From NCBI RefSeq assembly GCF_002078875.1, contig NC_034438.1, positions 23,252,397-23,316,396 of the forward strand: DNA of 64,000 nt, given 5' to 3'. This DNA comes from Numida meleagris. Taxonomy: Eukaryota > Chordata > Aves > Galliformes > Numididae. Of this stretch, positions 61,020-64,000 are shown in pieces. The translations under genes and the position numbers were made by a program. Below the pieces are notes generated by a model. The model was not told where the DNA came from. It worked only from the letters and a program-made list of their open reading frames with translations, and ran no database searches. Every line of letters starts with the position of its first letter. The first letter of the stretch is position 1.

Positions 61020-61458
61020 GAAGGGCAACATTACCTTGACTTCTGCAAGGCTTTTGACATGGTCCCACACCATATCTTTATCTGTAAATTGGAGAGAGAT
61101 GGATTTGAAAGCTGGGCTGTTGAGTGGATAAAGAATTGGCTGGATGGTTGTAGCCAGAAGGTTGTTGTCAGTGGTTCTACGCACAGGTGGAGGCCTGTCA
61201 CAAGCGATGTCCCTCATGGGACCACTGCTCTTCAACATCTTTATCAATGATTGAGACTGTGGGATTGAATGTACCCTCAGCAAGTTTGCTGATGACACTA
61301 AACTGAGAGGTGCAGTCAGTACAATAGAAGGAAGGCATGCCATCCAGAGAGACCTGGATAAGATTGAAAAGTGGGCCCACAAGAACCTACTGGGGGGTTG
61401 GAACTAGATGATCTTTGAGGTCCTTTCCAACCCAAGACATTCTATGATTCTATGAGAT
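61020..61458 (+). repeat. CR1 LINE with internal deletion
   Basis: The RT piece (CAAGGCTTTTGACATGGTCC, GCAAGTTTGCTGATGACACT giving FADDT) runs to AAAGTGGGCCCACAAGAACC. It is then joined directly near 61390 to the CR1 3' UTR (GGGGTTGGAACTAGATGATC), which ends ATTCTATGATTCTATGAG. The catalytic FADD is preserved in this fragment, but the frame is broken. Confidence 0.92.
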
Positions 61459-63164
61459 GTTTCTGGTTGAATTATTATCCCCTTCCCTTATGTTATAACT
61501 GTCTTCTAGTGCTTATGCCCAGCAGTTACTGGGTATGGCTCTGCTTAGAATGATTAAAAAAAACCAGAAGGTTTCCACTGAAGAGTTCAAATTTGTTTTT
61601 CTTGTCCAGACTCCAAACTACTTAACAATACAGGTATGCAGTGCTATCGAAATATGAAGTTTGTCTGGTACTGCAGAAATTATAAATTTAACTTTGTGCA
61701 CGACAGATAAAAAACAACAACAAAAAAATCTTATTACTCAGGTAAATGCAGACTTAAAAAAAAAAAATTCCTCCTTCTGACAGTAAGTATAGTCAGCAGT
61801 TCAGATTGAAGCTGAAGGATTTGCTTGTGACTGAATGTTTTCCCATATGCTTGTAAGAGCTGTCCCTGTCTGGGATAATTAATAGAATTTGAAACAGCAG
61901 TTCTTACACATAAGAAGCCTGCAGGTGTCTGTCTTTCAGTCTCCTGGCTCCTTTATGTAATGCTTTTCTTTCATTTTCATGGTAATGTGAAAATCTTGCA
62001 GTGTTATTCTCTTTGTTTTAATAAGGTCCTTGTGTGACTACAAATTCTGACTAATTTAGACTTCAACTTTATGTTAATGAATTACACTTCATTAAACTTA
62101 CTTCCCTATGTGGCATCATCATCTTCAGTCTGGAACATAATTACTTAATATTTCAACAAACTTGAAAAAAGAGGAGTTCTGAAACGGCAATAAATAGTAA
62201 CTATGAGAAAAGACCACATTAATCCTCCTGTGAGGACATGAAAAAAGTGATAAGATGTAAACATTCTAAAAGGATTTAAATTAAAAATGCTTTCATAAAA
62301 GGTACTCATTCTTACCAACAAAATTCTTTACTAAAATTGGAAATGCAAGATCTCAAGATCTTTCTTTACAGCAGTAATTAATGAATTAAATACTCTTTCC
62401 AATGATGTATTACTGTTGAGTTCAATAGCATTGATGTGTGTGCCTGTTAGCAGGAAAGGTAGGGATACTGAAGGCTGAATCAATGAAGACTGGATTACCC
62501 TCCCATTAAAGGAAGCTTAGCTTCTTCAGTATGGTGAGATGCACCAAGATCAGGAATTCTGCTTTGAAGTCGCTTTGTCCTGTAGGGAAGGGGAGGCATT
62601 CAGCCACCCATATTATTGATTGAGCATCTTGAATTTTTAATTTAGAAGGATGTCTATCACAAAGATGTATAGACAGAGAAGTAAACAAACTCGGTTGCTT
62701 TTGCATAAAAAATCTAACAGCTAAATCCTTGCTAGGTTTTCTGCAAAACACTGAGGGCACTGTTGACTTCACCTATTAAAATGAGAAGAATTGTAAAGGA
62801 AAATGTATTTTCAGTGTCCTTTCAAATTTTAATAAAACAAAAACTATAAGTTATTGTCATCTCTTTTTCATACCCATTTTCGTAGGAATTGTCACTACCT
62901 ATGTTCTTGATGAATGGATAAAGACAAGTTTCAAAGTTACCCTAGCCTAGTTTTCTGAAGAGATATTTAATAAGCTTTTATCTTTATTTCTAGCAATTCC
63001 CCTACTCACTTCTGATTCCTCTTCTTCCTCCAGCAAGAATTAAAAGGATATGTCTGAAAAGTAATTGTCTTTAAAAATTAGCAGTTGGATACATTACTTA
63101 AATAATCCTCAAAAAACAATTGGAGTTTAATAACTGTGTAGGGTTGGATAATACTTTATCAGGC

Positions 63165-63300
63165 ATCTGTAGCCCACAGGCTGCATTTGGCCCGGGACCC
63201 GTTCCCTTCCCCATGCCACTGCGGCATCAGCTCTGCCCCTCCTAGCAGACCAGCCCCAGGCACACATCCACTGCTCAGCAACAACCAAAACATTGGCCCA
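63165..63300. other. GC-rich island, possible DNA-transposon scrap
   Basis: GCATCTGTAGCCCACAGGCT and GCATTTGGCCCGGGACCCG stand out from AT-rich surroundings. Similar 'gcatgcggccc' text occurs in hAT-type repeats, but I cannot confirm this. No terminal repeats are seen. Confidence 0.3.
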
Positions 63301-63407
63301 AGGCAACTGATCTTCAATAAGTGTGGTGTGGGCATGCCAAAAGGTTGGACATACATGCTTTAAGTAGACTTTGATAAAGATGTGAGAGAAAGCTGGGCAG
63401 AACAATT

Positions 63408-64000
63408 ATAGTTGGGCTCTGGTGGATGAAAAGCTTGGCATGAGCCAGCAGCGTGCACTTGTACCCCAAAAGGCCAACAGTATCCTGGGCTGCGTCAAAA
63501 GAGGGGTGGCCAGCAGGGATAGAGAGGTGATTGTCCCCTTCTACTCTGTCCTTTTGAAGTCCCATCTGGAGTACTGCGTCCAGGTCTGGGGTTCCTAGGA
63601 CAAGAAAAACAGAGCTGTTGGAGTGGGTCCAGAGGAGGGCCAGGAAGATGATCAGAAGATCACCTCTCCTTTCAAGTACAGGCTGAAGAAGTTGGGCTTG
63701 TTCAGCCTGGAGAAAGCTCTGAAGAGACCTCACTGGAACCTTCCAGTACTTAAAACGGAGCTTATAAGCAAGAGAGAGATAGAGATTGACTTTTTAGGTG
63801 GTCTTATAGTGATAGGACAAGGGAGAATGATTTTTAACCTAAAAGAGGGGAGTTTTAGGTTAGTTATTAGGAAGAAATTCTTCACTCAGAGAGTGATGAG
63901 GTGATATAACAGGCTCCCCAGAGAAGTTGTGGATTCCAAAGTATCCAAAGCCAGGTTGGATGGGGGTGTGAGCAACCTGATCTGGTGGGTGTAAACCCCG
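63408..64000 (+). repeat. CR1 LINE, C-terminal part and 3' UTR, running off the window
   Basis: It reads GATGAAAAGCTTGGCATGAG, AACAGTATCCTGGGCTGCGT, CATCTGGAGTACTGCGTCCA and GTTGGGCTTGTTCAGCCTGG, then EGSFRLVIRKKFFTQRVMR. It follows the usual order up to the window end. Its 5' end is truncated at about 63408. Confidence 0.93.

Larger units (their letters stand above)
37531..64000 (+). other. AP3B1: AP3B1 intron, continuing past the window
   Basis: More than 26 kb without another recognisable AP3B1 exon. It holds two mariner elements, a solo LTR, many CR1 fragments and a large inverted repeat, all listed separately. The parts 37531-41974, 42126-42707, 43853-45834, 47031-47734, 50486-51300, 51860-53197, 55501-57410, 60338-61019 and 61459-63164 show no gene or repeat I can name. 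I may have missed a short exon here. Confidence 0.65.

Noticed and set aside
37531..64000. Bacterial-type systems, CRISPR arrays or tRNA genes
   Set aside because: The window is avian intron. Spaced identical repeats and cloverleaf patterns were not seen.

Overview
The window is a stretch of a bird genome, most likely a galliform. Three things point there. Chicken-repeat-1 (CR1) LINE fragments are dense, several ending in the diagnostic ATTCTATG-type 3' repeats. Two Galluhop-type mariner copies of the kind described in chicken are present. Avian endogenous-retrovirus LTRs occur. The only protein-coding gene I recognise is AP3B1, the beta-3A subunit of the AP-3 adaptor complex, on the + strand. 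Six coding exons with consensus splice sites and compatible phases are visible at 6012-6087, 11454-11528, 18277-18372, 19926-20086, 26704-26770 and 37348-37530. Joined, they give a continuous reading frame covering roughly residues 44-262 of the human protein as I recall it (N-terminal adaptin HEAT-repeat trunk). The first exon(s) lie before the window and the rest of the gene after it, so nearly everything here is intron. AP3B1 and the AT-rich base composition would fit the avian Z chromosome, but that is inference.

Layout. 1-6 kb: 3' end of a young CR1, a candidate 57-codon frame-preserving exon at 2635-2805, an AT-only block of about 0.87 kb (3868-4740) and a CR1 scrap. 6-11.4 kb: exon, then an LTR fragment joined to a young CR1 with a 291-codon open frame. 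11.5-19.9 kb: three exons, an antisense CR1 at 14.7-15.8 kb and another CR1 just upstream of the 19926 exon. 20-26.7 kb: tandem CR1s, an unrecognised decayed antisense coding relic (23.2-24.3 kb), a CR1 and an LTR fragment. 26.8-37.3 kb: a TG/TA microsatellite next to a splice donor, an old CR1, a likely LTR, and a minus-strand retroviral LTR with a primer-binding site that is tandemly duplicated. 37.5-64 kb: one very long intron with two mariners, many nested CR1s, a solo LTR with clear target-site duplication, and a large inverted repeat.

The most unusual items are: (1) a 1,457-bp inverted repeat (48163-49619 versus 54044-55500), with no length difference and no mismatch in the parts I compared, separated by 4,424 bp, made of decayed nested CR1 pieces; (2) the phase-symmetric candidate exon at 2635-2805, which would insert 57 residues into AP3B1 without breaking frame; (3) the LTR with a 37-bp duplication of its primer-binding site; (4) the antisense pseudogene-like tract at 23.2-24.3 kb. 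No tRNA, rRNA, CRISPR array or bacterial-type operon is present.
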